Assembly (NCBI RefSeq): GCF_002101735.1
Contig: NZ_LQPE01000106.1
Location: 62,001 to 126,000, forward strand
Reading direction: 5' to 3'
Length of the DNA stretch: 64,000 bases
DNA from: Mycobacterium kyorinense
GTDB lineage: Bacteria; Actinomycetota; Actinomycetes; Mycobacteriales; Mycobacteriaceae
Part shown: positions 61,419-64,000 of the stretch, one piece after another
Layout of the letters: each line of letters begins with the position of its first letter
Numbering within the stretch: the stretch's first letter is position 1
The notes under the pieces: model-generated
The model's database searches: none
What the model was told of the DNA's origin: nothing
What the model saw: the letters and a program-made list of their open reading frames with translations, nothing else
Translations under genes and position numbers: made by a program

Positions 61419-61964
61419 TCACCACAGCGGAACCGGGGCCTTACCTAGCGGGTAGTAGCCCGGTAGCTTCTCGCCGGCAAGGCTGCGTTCGATTCGCTTT
61501 TGCATGCCCTTGGACAACTTGCCGGCCTTCATCAAGTCCATGTACAGCGTCTGGACGTGGCCGAAGTCGAAGAAGTCGCGCTGCCATTCGATGAGCTTGT
61601 CGGCGTTCAGCCGAAACCAGCTGCCGCCGATACCGTAGATCTCCTGTTGGCCGCCGTCGCCGTCGACAACCACCTGCTTCCAGAAGCCGACGATCTCGCC
61701 TTGCCGGTCGTCGATGATGACCTTCTGATACGGGTACTGCCAGTTCTCCAGGCCCTCCATCTCCAAGCCCAGGGCGATGTCGCGGATCTCGTCGATCCCC
61801 ACGCACATCACGTCTTCCTTGGGCCCGATGTTCCAGCCGTAGGTGGCCTCGGGTGCGTAGAAGTCGGCCAGCGGCTTCCAGTCGCCCGCCTTCTCGCAGT
61901 CCTTGTTGGCTGCAAGCCAGCGCTGCACCCAGTCGTCGAGCTCGGCGCGGGGAAATGAGGCCAT
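61419..61964 (-). CDS. SnoaL-like protein, Rv0762c-like
   Basis: The 181-residue protein has an NTF2-like fold by pattern (DDWVQRWLAANKDCEKAGDW, DFYAPEATYGWNIGPKEDVM, IIDDRQGEIVGFWKQVVVDG and ISWxR-type WFRLNADKLIEWQRDFFDFG). It corresponds to Rv0762c, between the ferredoxin and adhB. ATG 61964 is 2 bases after the ferredoxin stop. Its role with CYP51 is unknown. Confidence 0.9.
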   Translation of the reverse strand: MASFPRAELDDWVQRWLAANKDCEKAGDWKPLADFYAPEATYGWNIGPKEDVMCVGIDEIRDIALGLEMEGLENWQYPYQKVIIDDRQGEIVGFWKQVVVDGDGGQQEIYGIGGSWFRLNADKLIEWQRDFFDFGHVQTLYMDLMKAGKLSKGMQKRIERSLAGEKLPGYYPLGKAPVPLW

Positions 61965-61966
61965 GG

Positions 61967-63529
<1,563 letters not shown>

Positions 63530-63533
<4 letters not shown>

Positions 63534-64000
63534 GACTCCTCCGGATACTTCAGTTGCTTGCGTTCGGCGGGTGCGCCGGCCAGCGGCGCCTCGGGTTGGA
63601 TCTCCATCGAGGTGATGAACCCGCCGCGCGGCGTTTCGGCGACGAATGCGATCGCCCGGGCGAGGTCGGACGCGCGCAGGAAGTAGTCGTGGCGGGCCTG
63701 GCCCCATTTGGCCCAGTCTTCGAGCATCGGGCCGATGGACTCCGGCGGCAGGCTCCAGCCCATGCCGGTCTTGGTGGGCCCCGGATGCACGATCGAGGCC
63801 CGCACGCCGGTGCCCTCGAGTTCCATTTGCAGGTTGGTGACCATCGCCGTCAGCGCCGCTTTGGCCGCGCCGTAGGCGCCCATGTGCGGGCGCTGGCGCA
63901 GCGCGACGTCGGACCCGACGAAGATCAGGTCGCCGCGTTGACGTTCCAGCATGCCCGGCAGCACCGCGGTGGCAAGCCGGTTGGCGCCAATCAGATGGAT
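63530..64000 (-). CDS. SDR family oxidoreductase, 5' end outside the window (Rv0765c-like)
   Basis: Only the C-terminal 156 codons are present. The window begins at IHLIGANRLATAVLPGMLE, and the protein continues with the Ser in VGSDVALRQ and YGAAKAALTAM as the catalytic Tyr/Lys, then VHPGPTKTGM. It corresponds to Rv0765c, upstream of cyp51. Its stop overlaps the cyp51 GTG. The N-terminal NAD(P) motif lies beyond base 64000. Confidence 0.9.

Overview
The window is mycobacterial chromosomal DNA: high G+C, many GTG starts, 4-bp ATGA/GTGA gene overlaps, and clear matches to M. tuberculosis genes (mam4A/B, Rv3491, otsA, Rv3489, cpsA, Rv0756c, phoP, phoR, Rv0759c, Rv0760c, adhB, Rv0762c, Rv0763c, cyp51, Rv0765c). 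Gene order is compared with M. tuberculosis from memory. On that basis the window joins two segments that are far apart there: the mce4-end/otsA/cpsA segment on the left and the Rv0756c-phoPR-cyp51 segment on the right. A non-tuberculous mycobacterium is the likely source; the species cannot be named from this sequence.

Layout. (1) 1-3059: the tail of an mce4-type operon (two Mce-associated membrane proteins), then Rv3491-like, otsA and Rv3489-like on the minus strand. (2) 3178-36124: about 33 kb of catabolic genes. They include an enoyl-CoA hydratase, nine SDR dehydrogenases, an amidohydrolase, a thioesterase, two KstD-like flavoproteins, two Baeyer-Villiger monooxygenases, three HsaA-like flavin monooxygenase/acyl-CoA dehydrogenase-fold proteins, an HsaC-like extradiol dioxygenase, an HsaD-like hydrolase, a shortened HsaE-like hydratase, two HSL esterases, an acyl-CoA synthetase, a WS/DGAT protein, one PadR and two IclR regulators. 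Together these look like a ring-opening pathway for a steroid or similar polycyclic substrate, placed beside the presumed Mce4 sterol importer. (3) 36128-38303: cpsA and a small protein. (4) 38509-49402: a TetR regulator and a complete yrbEAB-mceABCDEF operon with a promoter/operator of unusually clear layout, followed by a TB15.3-like universal stress protein and an NTF2-like protein. (5) 50516-51128: a scar-like stretch with a Rieske-oxygenase-like remnant, tRNA-Thr(TGT) and an HNH-type remnant. (6) 51157-54912: Rv0756c-like repeat protein, phoP with a PhoP-type direct repeat upstream, phoR, and a membrane protein. (7) 54897-64000: HIT protein, a small MNT/HEPN pair, and a long minus-strand operon running from an SDR and cyp51 through ferredoxin, Rv0762c, adhB, two added oxidoreductases and the Rv0760c-type KSI-fold protein to another SDR.

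How the genes fit together. Lipid and sterol uptake (Mce4 tail, second mce operon), side-chain activation (FadD, enoyl-CoA hydratase), ring dehydrogenation (KstD-like), hydroxylation and meta-cleavage (HsaA/C/D/E-like), and ester or ketone insertion (BVMOs, esterases) all occur here, each under local one-component regulators. Missing from the ring-cleavage set are a flavin reductase (HsaB) and the final aldolase/acyl-transferring dehydrogenase (HsaF/HsaG), so the pathway must borrow these from elsewhere or end differently.
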